Source: Peribacillus simplex (GTDB lineage Bacteria > Bacillota > Bacilli > Bacillales > DSM-1321). Taken from it: a stretch of DNA of 64,000 nt. Of the stretch, positions 43,220 to 52,033 are shown piece by piece (within the stretch, counting starts at the first letter, position 1; every line of letters begins with the position of its first letter). The notes beneath the pieces were generated by a model. That model made no database searches, had not been told where the DNA came from, and worked only from the letters and a program-made list of their open reading frames with translations. The position numbers and the translations under genes were made by a program. Where the stretch lies: assembly GCF_030123325.1 (NCBI RefSeq), contig NZ_CP126106.1:710001-774000 (forward strand), read 5' to 3'.

Positions 43220-43450
43220 ATGTACTTGACAGTAAAAGAGACTGCGGAATATCTATCGATGCCGGAATCATATATAGAAAGTTTGATCGTTCAAAATAAA
43301 ATCCGTACCGTTCATGATGGTGAACAGCATTTGATTTTTAAAGATCAGTTTAAAATGCATCTCGAACAGATGGAGAAGTATAAGAAGGAATTGGCGGATT
43401 ATTATAACGAACCCATCCCCGAAGATATCGATGTGAAGGATGAAGATTAG
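43220..43450 (+). CDS. Excisionase/HTH_17-type small DNA-binding protein
   Basis: A 76-residue protein with a MerR-like helix-turn-helix of the excisionase type (YLTVKETAEYLSMPESYIESLIVQNKIRTVHDGEQHLIF) and an acidic C-terminus (IPEDIDVKDED). AAAAGGGGTG is upstream. No integrase or phage genes are near, so a host regulatory or accessory role is more likely than excision. Confidence 0.75.
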   Translation: MYLTVKETAEYLSMPESYIESLIVQNKIRTVHDGEQHLIFKDQFKMHLEQMEKYKKELADYYNEPIPEDIDVKDED

Positions 43451-43670
43451 CATTTGCCAATTTGGCAGATGTTTTTTCATGCAGAAATGGCTTAGGATAA
43501 AAGATCGAATTTTCCAGAAAAATATTAATGACGTCTCCTTCATGGGTTTTACTGATCATTCAAATAATTTTGTTGTCAATGGAAGGTAATTGTAGTAGAA
43601 TTCCTCAATTCCGTGTAAAATAAAAGGTAAAGGAATTATTACGGCAGAACGGTAGTTAGGAGATAGGTAA

Positions 43671-44690
43671 GTGGTAAAAGAGTATTTGCAAAGCGAAGGT
43701 TTTTCAAGGTTAATTACATTAATTGTGTTAGTCCTCTTTTTAATTAGCATCGGTAGTATGGTTAATATCGTGTTATTCACATTTGTTTTCACTTTCCTGA
43801 TGGGAAGGCTGGAGCAAATTATCATGATTCGGCTGAATAAAGTGATGCATATCAATTCCAAGGTTGTTATAAGCTTTTTATATGTAGTCGTCATTTCTTG
43901 TTTAGCCATCGTTCTTTATAAATATCTACCGGTCATTACGCTACAATTCACGGAATTAGTGACACAGATCGTTTTCTTCTTTCAACATCCACCAGATAGC
44001 AGGGTCATTCAATATGCCATTAATATAATGAACGAGCTGAAATCTCCGCTCGATCTTCAAACACAGATGAATACACTCTATCTTTATATATCCGATTTCG
44101 GTAAACTGGCATTTCAAATTTTCATTTCCATGTTGCTTAGTCTATTTTTCTTATTGGAAAAGGATAAAATCATTCGTTTCACTTCTAAATTCAAGCGGGC
44201 CAAATTTAAATCTTTCTTTATAAACTTAAGCCACTTTGGCGTCAAATTCATCAATTCATTCGGAAAGGTGATTGAGGTCCAGTTCTTGATAGCCATCACG
44301 AATGCCGTCCTATCTGTAACTTTCTTATGGATTCTTGGCTTCCCGCAGTTGCTCGGTCTAGGGATCATGATTTTCTTCCTGGGTTTGATTCCTGTTGCAG
44401 GGGTCATCATCTCCCTCATTCCACTTAGCATGATTGCCTATAGTATCGGCGGCATGCCCAAAGTGATTGCTGTATTAATCATGATTGTTGTGATCCATGC
44501 AATTGAAAGCTATATTTTAAATCCGAAATTCATGTCGGCAAAAACAAATCTTCCAACATTTTTCACCTTCATCATCCTACTGTTTTCCGAGCATTTCCTT
44601 GGGATATGGGGATTGATCATCGGAATACCGATCTTCATCTTCCTGTTGGATATGTTGGATATTGAAGAGGGGAATATGGAAGTTCCATAA
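43671..44690 (+). CDS. AI-2E family transporter (PF01594) membrane protein
   Basis: The 339-residue protein has seven to eight membrane helices with the family's layout: two N-terminal helix pairs, a periplasmic-like central segment (about 85-145), and a C-terminal conserved block (ITNAVLSVTFLWILGFPQLLGLGIMIFFLGLIPVAG, then IESYILNPKFMS). Members include Na+/H+ antiporters and quorum-signal exporters; the substrate here is unknown. GTG start with TTAGGAGA upstream. Confidence 0.85.
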   Translation: MVKEYLQSEGFSRLITLIVLVLFLISIGSMVNIVLFTFVFTFLMGRLEQIIMIRLNKVMHINSKVVISFLYVVVISCLAIVLYKYLPVITLQFTELVTQIVFFFQHPPDSRVIQYAINIMNELKSPLDLQTQMNTLYLYISDFGKLAFQIFISMLLSLFFLLEKDKIIRFTSKFKRAKFKSFFINLSHFGVKFINSFGKVIEVQFLIAITNAVLSVTFLWILGFPQLLGLGIMIFFLGLIPVAGVIISLIPLSMIAYSIGGMPKVIAVLIMIVVIHAIESYILNPKFMSAKTNLPTFFTFIILLFSEHFLGIWGLIIGIPIFIFLLDMLDIEEGNMEVP

Positions 44691-44700
44691 TTATCATTTG

Positions 44701-44738
44701 AGCAGCGGCCACGCTAATATGGCTGCTGCTTATTTTTG
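44701..44738 (+). terminator. Rho-independent terminator
   Basis: AGCAGCGGCCA/TGGCTGCTGCT stem (one G-T pair), eight-base loop, then TATTTTTG. Confidence 0.85.
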
Positions 44739-44909
44739 TTCTATTAAACCTTTTGAAAAATGGCGCTAACTGTTTTCAATATAATATCCATCAATTTGAG
44801 TAAAGGGGAAAATGGTCCATCTTTCCCTATTAGAGCATAGTTGCGTTTTTGATTTACCGAGTTAATTGATTAAAATTTTATTTTACTAAAGTTATTTATC
44901 GACTTTTTA

Positions 44910-44954
44910 TTGCATAAAAAAACAAATAAACGTATAATATTCTTAAAAGAATAT
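44910..44954 (+). promoter_or_regulatory. Promoter with overlapping palindrome before the arginine-type ABC operon
   Basis: TTGCAT (44910-44915), 17 bases, perfect TATAAT (44933-44938). A palindrome ATATTCTT-AA-AAGAATAT (44937-44954) overlaps the -10 and the start point and is a likely operator. It does not match the usual ArgR box orientation (TGAAT...ATTCA). Confidence 0.5.
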
Positions 44955-45030
44955 ACTGAAAGTTCTCTAAAGTTAGATTTATCTGTTTTTTTTAAAAAAG
45001 AGAGTTTACGAGAGAGAAGAGGGGATTATT

Positions 45031-45852
45031 TTGAAGAAGGTTTCTTTTTTAGTGTTTGCCATGGTTGCTTCTTTGTTACTAGTCTTGACAGGATGCGGGA
45101 AGGGTAAGGAAGTCTCGACAACTGGTAAAGAAGAAGAGTCCAATGGGAAAACACTCAGGATCGTGACGGACGCCAACTATGCTCCATTTGAATATCTTGA
45201 AGGAGATAAGATCGTAGGATTCGATGTTGATTTCATCAATGCCGTGGCAAAAGAAGCGGGTTATGAAGTTAAATTGGAAAGTGTCGGTTGGGATCCGATT
45301 TTTGTTGAAATCGAAGGTAAGAGAGCGGATGTCGCCATATCTGCGATTACAGTGAATGACGAAAGAAAACAATCTTATGACTTCTCTGTTCCGTATTTCT
45401 TATCCACAAACAAGATTCTCGTTCCTGAGAATAGTGATATAAAATCAGGGGATGAATTAAAAGGAAACGTCATTGCCGTTCAGACTGGTACTACTGGACA
45501 GGAAGCGACAGAGAAACTCCTTGGAAAGAATCACAAGGATATCAAAAAATTCGAAAATAATAACCTGGCCATTCAGGAATTACTAAAAGGCGGAGCTTCG
45601 GCTGTCGTAGCTGATAATACGGTCGTTGAAGAATATGTGAAAAATAACCCCGATCAAAAACTGAAAGTCGTTGAAGATAGCAAAAGCTTCAATGAGGAGT
45701 TTTATGGTCTTATGTTCCCAAAAGGAAGTGAATTGAAATCGGAGTTCGATAAAGCCGTGAATGCCATTTATGAAAATGGGAAATATGCAGAAATCTATAA
45801 AAAGTGGTTTGGTACTGATCCAGATATTGAAACCTTGAAAGCACAACAATAA
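45031..45852 (+). CDS. artP: Arginine/polar amino acid-binding lipoprotein
   Basis: The 273-residue lipoprotein has a signal peptide with lipobox LTGC (Cys22) and an SBP_bac_3 domain (RIVTDANYAPFEYLEGDKIVGFDVDFINAVAKEAG, SAITVNDERKQSYDFSVPYF). It resembles the ArtP/ArtJ arginine receptors of Bacillus and Geobacillus; other basic or polar amino acids are possible. TTG start with AGAGGGG upstream. Its transcript is partly separated from the permease gene by an internal terminator. Confidence 0.75.
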   Translation: MKKVSFLVFAMVASLLLVLTGCGKGKEVSTTGKEEESNGKTLRIVTDANYAPFEYLEGDKIVGFDVDFINAVAKEAGYEVKLESVGWDPIFVEIEGKRADVAISAITVNDERKQSYDFSVPYFLSTNKILVPENSDIKSGDELKGNVIAVQTGTTGQEATEKLLGKNHKDIKKFENNNLAIQELLKGGASAVVADNTVVEEYVKNNPDQKLKVVEDSKSFNEEFYGLMFPKGSELKSEFDKAVNAIYENGKYAEIYKKWFGTDPDIETLKAQQ

Positions 45853-45874
45853 AAACAAATGGATAGTAAAAGAT

Positions 45875-45911
45875 TGCGTAACTTTACGTGTGAAGTTACG
45901 CAGTTTTTTTG
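45875..45911 (+). terminator. Intra-operon terminator between binding protein and permease genes
   Basis: TGCGTAACTT (45875-45884) pairs with AAGTTACGCA (45893-45902), followed by seven Ts. Partial readthrough would give more binding protein than membrane components. Confidence 0.85.
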
Positions 45912-45930
45912 GTCTTAGGAGGGAAACAAA

Positions 45931-46587
45931 ATGAGTTTTCGCTGGGATATTATTTTTGAATATGCTCCTTTCTTATTAAAAGGAACGTTGCTTACAATTG
46001 GGCTGTCGGTTTCCTCCATCCTCATCGGAACTTTTTTGGGGCTAATGATCGGTTTAGGGAAACTCATGAGAAACAAAGTGCTTGCCTTTCCATTTTACTG
46101 CTATGTCACGGTTTTTCGAGGAACACCGCTTTTAGTTCAAATCTTTTTAATCCATTTTGGAATTGTACCCTTTTTTACTGGTGAAACGAATGCAGTGACT
46201 GCCGGTGTCATTGCTTTATCTTTAAATGCAGCTGCATATATTGCCGAAATTTTCCGGGCGGGCATTCAATCCATCGATAAAGGGCAAATGGAAGGGGCGC
46301 GTTCATTGGGAATGACCCATATCCAAACAATGATACATGTTGTATTGCCCCAAGCTTTCAAACGAATGATTCCTCCGTTAGGAAATGAATTCATCGTATT
46401 ATTGAAGGATTCATCCCTGCTTTGTGTCATTGCTGCCCCGGAATTGATGTATTGGGGGAAAGCGATGGGGAGTCAGTACTTTAAAGTGTGGGAGCCATAC
46501 TTGGCGTGTGCCTTCATCTATTTATTCCTGACCCTCATTTTAAGTTTCGTATTAAATAGACTCGAAAGAAGGTTGAAAACAGAATGA
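45931..46587 (+). CDS. artQ: Arginine/polar amino acid ABC transporter permease
   Basis: The 218-residue permease has five helices and the EAA loop (EGARSLGMTHIQTMIHVVLPQAFKRMIPPLGNE). FRGTPLLVQIFLIHFG is typical of HisM/GlnP-type permeases. TTAGGAGG is ten bases upstream of the ATG. It overlaps the ATPase gene by four bases. Confidence 0.82.
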   Translation: MSFRWDIIFEYAPFLLKGTLLTIGLSVSSILIGTFLGLMIGLGKLMRNKVLAFPFYCYVTVFRGTPLLVQIFLIHFGIVPFFTGETNAVTAGVIALSLNAAAYIAEIFRAGIQSIDKGQMEGARSLGMTHIQTMIHVVLPQAFKRMIPPLGNEFIVLLKDSSLLCVIAAPELMYWGKAMGSQYFKVWEPYLACAFIYLFLTLILSFVLNRLERRLKTE

Positions 46588-47306
46588 TCAAGGTGGAGAA
46601 TCTAAAGAAGTCATTTGGCGATAATGATGTATTGAAAAATATCAATGCAATCGTTTCCCCTCGGGAAGTAGTCGTGGTGATTGGTCCTTCTGGGTCGGGG
46701 AAATCCACTTTCCTCAGGTGTATCAATCAACTTGAAACGATAACGGGAGGCCATATTTTCATTGAAGGGCTTGATACGACAGACAAGAAGGTCAATATCA
46801 ATAAAGTCCGGACGGAAGTTGGCATGGTATTTCAGCATTTTAACTTATTTCCACATAAGACTGTACTTGAGAATATAATGCTTGCGCCTATAAAGGTCCG
46901 CAAAATATCCAAAGAACAGGCTTCCCAAAGAGGGATGGAACTGCTTAAGAAAGTGGGACTTGCCGAGAAAGCGAACGCATATCCGGATTCATTATCGGGT
47001 GGGCAAAAGCAACGTGTCGCAATTGCCAGGGCGTTGGCGATGGAGCCCAAAATCATGCTATTCGACGAGCCGACTTCCGCTCTAGATCCGGAAATGGTCG
47101 GTGAAGTTCTTGAGGTCATGAAGCAACTGGCTAAAGAAGGCATGACCATGGTAGTTGTGACCCATGAGATGGGGTTTGCAAAAGAAGTTGGAGATCGCGT
47201 GATTTTCATGGACGAAGGTTATATTATTGAAGAAAATATTCCAAGTGAGATTTTTAATAATCCCCAGCAGGAAAGAACTAAAGCCTTTTTGAGTAAAGTA
47301 CTTTAA
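46584..47306 (+). CDS. artR: Arginine/polar amino acid ABC transporter ATP-binding protein
   Basis: A 240-residue ATPase: Walker A GPSGSGKS, signature LSGGQKQR, Walker B IMLFDEPTSALDPEM, H-loop VVTHEM. The order binding protein, permease, ATPase and the sequence class match ArtPQR; the substrate assignment rests on the binding protein. It ends the operon before a terminator. Confidence 0.82.
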   Translation: MIKVENLKKSFGDNDVLKNINAIVSPREVVVVIGPSGSGKSTFLRCINQLETITGGHIFIEGLDTTDKKVNINKVRTEVGMVFQHFNLFPHKTVLENIMLAPIKVRKISKEQASQRGMELLKKVGLAEKANAYPDSLSGGQKQRVAIARALAMEPKIMLFDEPTSALDPEMVGEVLEVMKQLAKEGMTMVVVTHEMGFAKEVGDRVIFMDEGYIIEENIPSEIFNNPQQERTKAFLSKVL

Positions 47307-47317
47307 TTACACGTAAA

Positions 47318-47350
47318 GAAAAAACCTTCCTTTAAGGGAGGTTTTTTTTC
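47318..47350. terminator. Terminator of the arginine-type ABC operon
   Basis: AAAACCTTCC/GGGAGGTTTT stem flanked by A and T runs; it may serve both converging units. Confidence 0.85.
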
Positions 47351-47368
47351 GGAGCACATCAGGGGGCT

Positions 47369-47740
47369 TCATTTGATATATGAAGCGCCTAAAAGCGATT
47401 CAGGGCTTTTACCGAGCACGAGCATACTGATTTTGGCATATCCAATATTTTTAATTTGGGAGAAGGTCTGAAGTAATACCTGGATATTCGGATCATCCTT
47501 TAACTTTTGAACTTCCTCTATATATAATCCGATAACGGAGGGCATAACGAATTCAGGGGTGTTTTCGTTAGGGTTTTCATCCATGATTAATGTGCCCATA
47601 AATTGATATTTAAATTGAAGAGCCCGTGTTAAGGCAACGACATGGAGCAGTTTATTAAATAGTTCGGGGTATGAATATTTAATTTTCTCTAAAGCTGCTT
47701 CAGTTGCCTGTAACTCATCGACACTAGATAAAGTGATCAT
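47369..47740 (-). CDS. Conserved-looking cytosolic protein of unknown function
   Basis: The 123-residue, mostly helical soluble protein (MITLSSVDELQATEAALEKI; later VMPSVIGLYIEEVQKLKDDP) has no signal or membrane segment. I did not recognise a family. ATG 47740 is chosen because AAAAAGGAG is seven to eight bases upstream; a longer frame from 47779 has no site. It lies between the ABC operon and a LysR gene. Confidence 0.6.
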   Translation of the reverse strand: MITLSSVDELQATEAALEKIKYSYPELFNKLLHVVALTRALQFKYQFMGTLIMDENPNENTPEFVMPSVIGLYIEEVQKLKDDPNIQVLLQTFSQIKNIGYAKISMLVLGKSPESLLGASYIK

Positions 47741-47902
47741 GAATATCTCCTTTTTAGAATATATTGAATCCATCAGCATTTACCGTGCTTTTTACTTATA
47801 CTAGTCTACCTCCGCCGTAACGCCATGTAAAATGGTTAGATGTTATCATGTGCATAACCCAAATCTATGATAGTGCTTACATCAATCATGATAGATAATT
47901 CA

Positions 47903-48784
47903 CTACTCATGAGACAATGCTTCCCTCGTATATTTCAGCCATTCTTTTGCAGCGTATGAAAGGTAATGGTCCTTACTCCATATAAATCCCAAATTCCAAC
48001 TGATGGAGGGGTTTTTAACCTTGATGGTCTTTACGCGCTCATCATGACGGCATAAACTTTCCGGTAATAGAGCAATTCCAAGTTTACAGTAGACCATTTC
48101 CTCAATAAAATCCCAGCGTGAGCTTTCCGTGACGATGTAAGGAGAAAAACCAGCTTCATTACAGGATGAAATGATGAGATCACGAAGGACGTAATCTTTA
48201 TTGAATAAGATGAATGATTCGTTTTCCAGGTCGGCCAAATCGATTTCTTCCTTACAAGCATGCGGATGGGTGGGATGAACAATCAAGTTGATGTCTTCTT
48301 CCAAAAAAGCAAAATGATGAAAATGTGCGGTGTTGGTTGGCAGGACTATTACTCCTATATCAATTAAGTCATTTTGGACGGATTCTTCTATTTTCTTTGA
48401 ACCATCCTCTATTAATTGAAAGGTAATATTGGGATAGTCTTCGTGAAAACGGCTAAGAATTCGGGGGAAGAAAGAAGCGTCGATGATCGGCGGCAGCCCG
48501 ATGCGTATATGTCCCTTTTTTAAACCTAATAAATTGTCCATTTCCGTTTCTAAATTGTGAAAGGCCTTATCAATCAATTTTGCCTGCTCTAAGACAACCC
48601 TGCCTGCATCGGTCAAGATCAGTTGCTTACGTGAACGATCAAAAAGCTCAACACCTAGCTCGGTTTCCAGGTTTTTAATCATCTTGCTTATGGTCGGCTG
48701 GGTAATGAATAAATGGTCGGCAGCACGGGTGAAGCTATTGAAATTGGTTACCTCTATAAAGTATTGCAAATGTTTAATATCCAT
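47903..48784 (-). CDS. LysR-family regulator, CidR/YwbI-like
   Basis: A 293-residue LysR protein: N-terminal HTH (MDIKHLQYFIEVTNFNSFTRAADHLFITQPTISKMIKNLE) and an effector domain starting about residue 90 (HIRIGLPPIIDASFFPRIL). By memory the sequence is close to B. subtilis YwbI/CidR, which controls the holin-like cidAB genes in response to acetate/pyruvate metabolism. No cidAB homologue is visible here, so it acts elsewhere or on other genes. Confidence 0.8.
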   Translation of the reverse strand: MDIKHLQYFIEVTNFNSFTRAADHLFITQPTISKMIKNLETELGVELFDRSRKQLILTDAGRVVLEQAKLIDKAFHNLETEMDNLLGLKKGHIRIGLPPIIDASFFPRILSRFHEDYPNITFQLIEDGSKKIEESVQNDLIDIGVIVLPTNTAHFHHFAFLEEDINLIVHPTHPHACKEEIDLADLENESFILFNKDYVLRDLIISSCNEAGFSPYIVTESSRWDFIEEMVYCKLGIALLPESLCRHDERVKTIKVKNPSISWNLGFIWSKDHYLSYAAKEWLKYTREALSHE

Positions 48785-48950
48785 TGCGTCACCTGTTATC
48801 CTCGTTTAAAATTAGTTTCATTTTACCCGTAAAAGGAAGTGTTTGTAAAACATGATAAGCTTTGCTGGGGTACATGCACGCATAAATAAGCTGGACTCCA
48901 AAGGGGAACCCAGCTTATGAAAGGGCTGGCAAGAGTATCTGCCGTATATT

Positions 48951-49376
48951 TTATTTGACCAACAAGACGGGCACTGGGGAATGTTGAACGATATAGTGGC
49001 TCACGCTGCCTAGGAATTCCTTGAAGCCACTCAATCCACGGCTGCCCATGATGATAAGGTCACAATTCTGGGATTTTGCATGTTCCAATAAAGTCGTGAT
49101 GGCTGAACCCTCCACGACAAATGTCTGGGATGCATTCGGGATTTCGGATAAAAGCGCTTCCGCTTTTTTAATCACTTCCCTGCCATACTTGAGCATGGAT
49201 TCTTCGATTTCCTGAAAGGCATTGCCATATATATTTGATTTGATTGGCAGCGTTACAGCGTGAAGCACCTGGATTTCGATAGCGGGATCCAGCTTCGCTA
49301 TTTCAATCGCTTTTTCTAAAGATTTAAGTGCCAATTCAGATTCATCATAAGCAACTAATATTTTTGAACATAGCAT
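48951..49376 (-). CDS. Universal stress protein (UspA family)
   Basis: The 141-residue protein has the Usp fold: ILVAYDESELALKSLEKAI at the start and the nucleotide-binding G-x2-G-x9-G(S/T) motif near the end (MGSRGLSGFKEFLGSVSHYIV). It probably binds ATP. It stands alone, upstream of the LysR gene on the same strand; AAGAGGGG lies upstream of its ATG. Confidence 0.92.
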   Translation of the reverse strand: MLCSKILVAYDESELALKSLEKAIEIAKLDPAIEIQVLHAVTLPIKSNIYGNAFQEIEESMLKYGREVIKKAEALLSEIPNASQTFVVEGSAITTLLEHAKSQNCDLIIMGSRGLSGFKEFLGSVSHYIVQHSPVPVLLVK

Positions 49377-49480
49377 TTATCGATCATTCCCCTCTTTTAA
49401 AGAATATACCCCTAGTATATCAATTTAAATCTTTCATGCAGTTTCATATATTAGAAATTTTGTGAATATTTATTGAAGTT

Positions 49481-49515
49481 TACGTTAACGTCAATGTTAA
49501 AATAAAGGTAAATAA
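49481..49515 (+). promoter_or_regulatory. MerR-type operator candidate
   Basis: The perfect palindrome ACGTTAACGT (49482-49491) lies in an extended TTTACGTTAACGTCAA context 50 bases before the MerR gene. It resembles sites of LiuR-type MerR regulators of acyl-CoA catabolism, which often regulate themselves. Confidence 0.45.
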
Positions 49516-49540
49516 TCCCTTTGCAAAGTGTGGTTTTAAC

Positions 49541-49936
49541 ATGTACACCATTTCTGAGTTAGCAAAAGAATTCGGATTGACGACAAGGACCCTCCGTTAT
49601 TATGAGGAACTGGGTATGCTTAGGCCAAAGCGTACCGAAACGGGAAAAAGAGTTTATGGAAAGAAGGAATATGCACAGCTCAAAATCATAATGCGCGGTA
49701 AGAAGTATGGTTTTTCGTTAGTCGAAATAAAGGATATAGTCCTTTTATTCGATAAGGATAGGACAGGCATTAAGCAATTGGAAAAAACGATTGAAACTGC
49801 AGGACAGAAATTAAACGAAATCAACGAACGCATTAAAGAGCTGGATGGTTTGAAACAGGATTTTGAACAGGTAATCAAAGGCTTTACCGAAACCCTTCAT
49901 GACCTGAAAGTGAACGATAAAACAGGCAAGCGGTGA
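49541..49936 (+). CDS. MerR-family regulator of acyl-CoA catabolism (LiuR-like)
   Basis: The 131-residue protein has an N-terminal MerR helix-turn-helix (MYTISELAKEFGLTTRTLRYYEELGMLRPKR) and a coiled-coil dimer helix (about 75-118), without the cysteines of metal-sensing MerR proteins. It heads a gene run for SDR, acyl-CoA dehydrogenase, thiolase and acyl-CoA ligase, as LiuR-type regulators do. It likely senses an acyl-CoA intermediate, which is inference. Confidence 0.87.
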   Translation: MYTISELAKEFGLTTRTLRYYEELGMLRPKRTETGKRVYGKKEYAQLKIIMRGKKYGFSLVEIKDIVLLFDKDRTGIKQLEKTIETAGQKLNEINERIKELDGLKQDFEQVIKGFTETLHDLKVNDKTGKR

Positions 49937-50010
49937 AATTAATCTTGAAAATAGGTTTTGATGATAGTGAGAGATGAATATATATTCTAGAAAACAAATG
50001 GGGTGGGAAT

Positions 50011-50778
50011 TTGGAAATTCAAGAAACCATTGCAGTTGTGACAGGCGGGGCTTCTGGTCTGGGAGCTGCGACAGTAAGAAACATCATTAAAAAAGGAGGA
50101 AAAGCGGTCATATTTGACCTCTCGGAAGTAAACGGAGCTAAAATGGCTCAGGAATTGGGAGATTCAGTGCTGTTCATTAAAACGGATGTAACTAGTGAGG
50201 AAAGCGTATCGGTAGCATTGGATGAAGGAATGAAAAAATTCGGGAGCATCAATACGGTCATCAACTGTGCAGGCATTGCGATTGCAGAGAAGGTCATAGG
50301 CAGAAAAGGTATCCATGAATTGAAAGCGTTCTCAAATGTCGTGCAGGTCAATTTGATCGGTACGTTTAACGTAATCCGGCTTGCGGCGGAAAAAATGGTC
50401 GAAAATGAACCGAACCAAGAGGGGGAGCGTGGGGTCATTATCAATACAGCTTCGGTAGCTGCCTTTGAAGGACAAATCGGACAAGCCGCATATAGTGCCT
50501 CTAAGGGGGGGATTGTTGCTATGACTCTCCCGATCGCAAGGGAGCTTGCCACGAAAGGGATACGTGTCGTATCGATTGCACCCGGTCTATTCCATACTCC
50601 GATGTTCGATTCATTGCCTGCAGAAGCTAGGACGTCATTAGGTAAAACCGTGCCATTCCCCCAAAGGCTCGGGTATCCCGAAGAGTACGCTAAACTAACG
50701 GAAAGCATCATAACGAATCCAATGCTGAATGGGGAAACCATCAGACTTGATGGGGCCATCAGAATGTCACCCAGGTAA
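50011..50778 (+). CDS. Short-chain dehydrogenase, 3-hydroxyacyl-CoA dehydrogenase type II-like
   Basis: A 255-residue SDR: NAD-binding TGGASGLG, NNAG-equivalent INCAG, catalytic Ser in NTASVAAFEG, Tyr and Lys in YSASKGG. The overall pattern, including the LFHTPMF loop, matches HSD17B10-like 3-hydroxyacyl-CoA dehydrogenases that act in isoleucine and fatty acid oxidation. TTG start with GGGGTGGG upstream. Next to acyl-CoA dehydrogenase and thiolase genes it supplies the third step of beta-oxidation; no enoyl-CoA hydratase is in the cluster. Confidence 0.85.
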   Translation: MEIQETIAVVTGGASGLGAATVRNIIKKGGKAVIFDLSEVNGAKMAQELGDSVLFIKTDVTSEESVSVALDEGMKKFGSINTVINCAGIAIAEKVIGRKGIHELKAFSNVVQVNLIGTFNVIRLAAEKMVENEPNQEGERGVIINTASVAAFEGQIGQAAYSASKGGIVAMTLPIARELATKGIRVVSIAPGLFHTPMFDSLPAEARTSLGKTVPFPQRLGYPEEYAKLTESIITNPMLNGETIRLDGAIRMSPR

Positions 50779-50859
50779 GTGTTAATTCCTTAAGGGCAAT
50801 TCATTGTATATCTGGAAAAAGGGCCTCCGACAAAAAGAAATGGAGAGGAGAGAGAACAG

Positions 50860-52005
50860 ATGAAGCATCCATACCTAATTGAAGATCATGAAATTTTCCG
50901 TAAGTCATTCCGTAAGTTTTTAGAGAAAGAAGCAGTTCCCAACTATGAACGATGGGAAGAAGAGAGGATCATTCCCCGGTCATTTTGGGTGAAAATGGGG
51001 GAACAGGGTTTTTTATGTCCGGACCTTGGAGAAGATTATGGGGGTTCCGGGGTAGATTGGGGCTTTGCTGTCATAATTAATGAAGAATTGGAAAGAGTCG
51101 GTTCTGGTTTCATTGGTTTCGGACTTCACAGTGACATCACCGTTCCGTATATTTCCGCATACGGAAATGAGTCGCAGAAACAGCGCTGGCTTCCTAAATG
51201 CACGACAGGGGAAATCATTACGGCCATTGCCATGACCGAGCCTGGAACAGGTTCGGATTTGGCCAATATTAAAACGACTGCCATTTTGGATGGAGATCAT
51301 TACATATTAAATGGCCAAAAGACATTCATCACAAATGGCATTCATGCGGATTTGGTCATCGTTGCCTGTAAAACGGATCCAAGTGCCGTTCCGAAACATA
51401 AAGGTGTTAGCTTAGTCGTGGTCGAAAGGGATACACCCGGATTTTCCAGGGGGCGAAAACTGAAGAAACTTGGCTTGCACAGTCAGGATACAGCAGAGCT
51501 CATTTTCGAGGATTGCCGTGTTCCAAAGGAAAACCTGCTTGGTGAAGAAGGCAGGGGGTTTACTTACTTAATGGAAAAACTGCAGCAGGAACGCCTTGTA
51601 GTGGCAATTTGTGCTCAAACCGCATCTGAGGATATGCTGGCCGATACGATTGAGTATGTGAAGGGCAGGGAAGCGTTCGGAAAATCCGTAAGTCAGTTTC
51701 AAAATACACAATTCAAAATCGCGGAAATGGCAACGGAAATCACAATGGGGCGTGCCTTCCTAGATCAATTGATCGCCAAACATATGGCTGGTGAACAGGT
51801 TGTAACGGAAGTTTCGATGGCAAAATGGCGTTTGACGGAGACTGCCAGAAAAATATCCATTGAATGCATGCAGCTCCATGGCGGCTATGGATTTATGGAG
51901 GAATACAAGATTGCCAGAAGGTATCGGGATGTTCCGGTAGCAAGCATCTATGCCGGGACAAATGAAATCATGAAGAAAATCATCGCTAAGAACCTGGGTC
52001 TATAA
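50860..52005 (+). CDS. Acyl-CoA dehydrogenase
   Basis: A 381-residue FAD-dependent dehydrogenase with the usual helical N- and C-terminal domains and central beta domain: AMTEPGTGSDLANIKTTA (FAD/substrate), LNGQKTFITNG, CMQLHGGYGFMEEYKIARRYRDV and final YAGTNEIMKKIIAKNLGL. It introduces the alpha,beta double bond in an acyl-CoA. GGAGAGGAGAG is upstream. It is the second enzyme gene of the MerR-linked operon. Confidence 0.92.
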   Translation: MKHPYLIEDHEIFRKSFRKFLEKEAVPNYERWEEERIIPRSFWVKMGEQGFLCPDLGEDYGGSGVDWGFAVIINEELERVGSGFIGFGLHSDITVPYISAYGNESQKQRWLPKCTTGEIITAIAMTEPGTGSDLANIKTTAILDGDHYILNGQKTFITNGIHADLVIVACKTDPSAVPKHKGVSLVVVERDTPGFSRGRKLKKLGLHSQDTAELIFEDCRVPKENLLGEEGRGFTYLMEKLQQERLVVAICAQTASEDMLADTIEYVKGREAFGKSVSQFQNTQFKIAEMATEITMGRAFLDQLIAKHMAGEQVVTEVSMAKWRLTETARKISIECMQLHGGYGFMEEYKIARRYRDVPVASIYAGTNEIMKKIIAKNLGL

Positions 52006-52033
52006 TAAAAAGGATGAGAAGGGGAGAGAGTAT

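Noticed and set aside
43220..43450. Integrative element suggested by an excisionase-type gene
   Set aside because: No integrase, attachment-site repeat or other phage gene is nearby; the small HTH protein is more simply a host regulator.
44910..45107. Frame overlapping the start of the arginine-type binding protein in another phase
   Set aside because: It runs over the promoter and the signal-peptide region of the real gene and has no protein-like character of its own.
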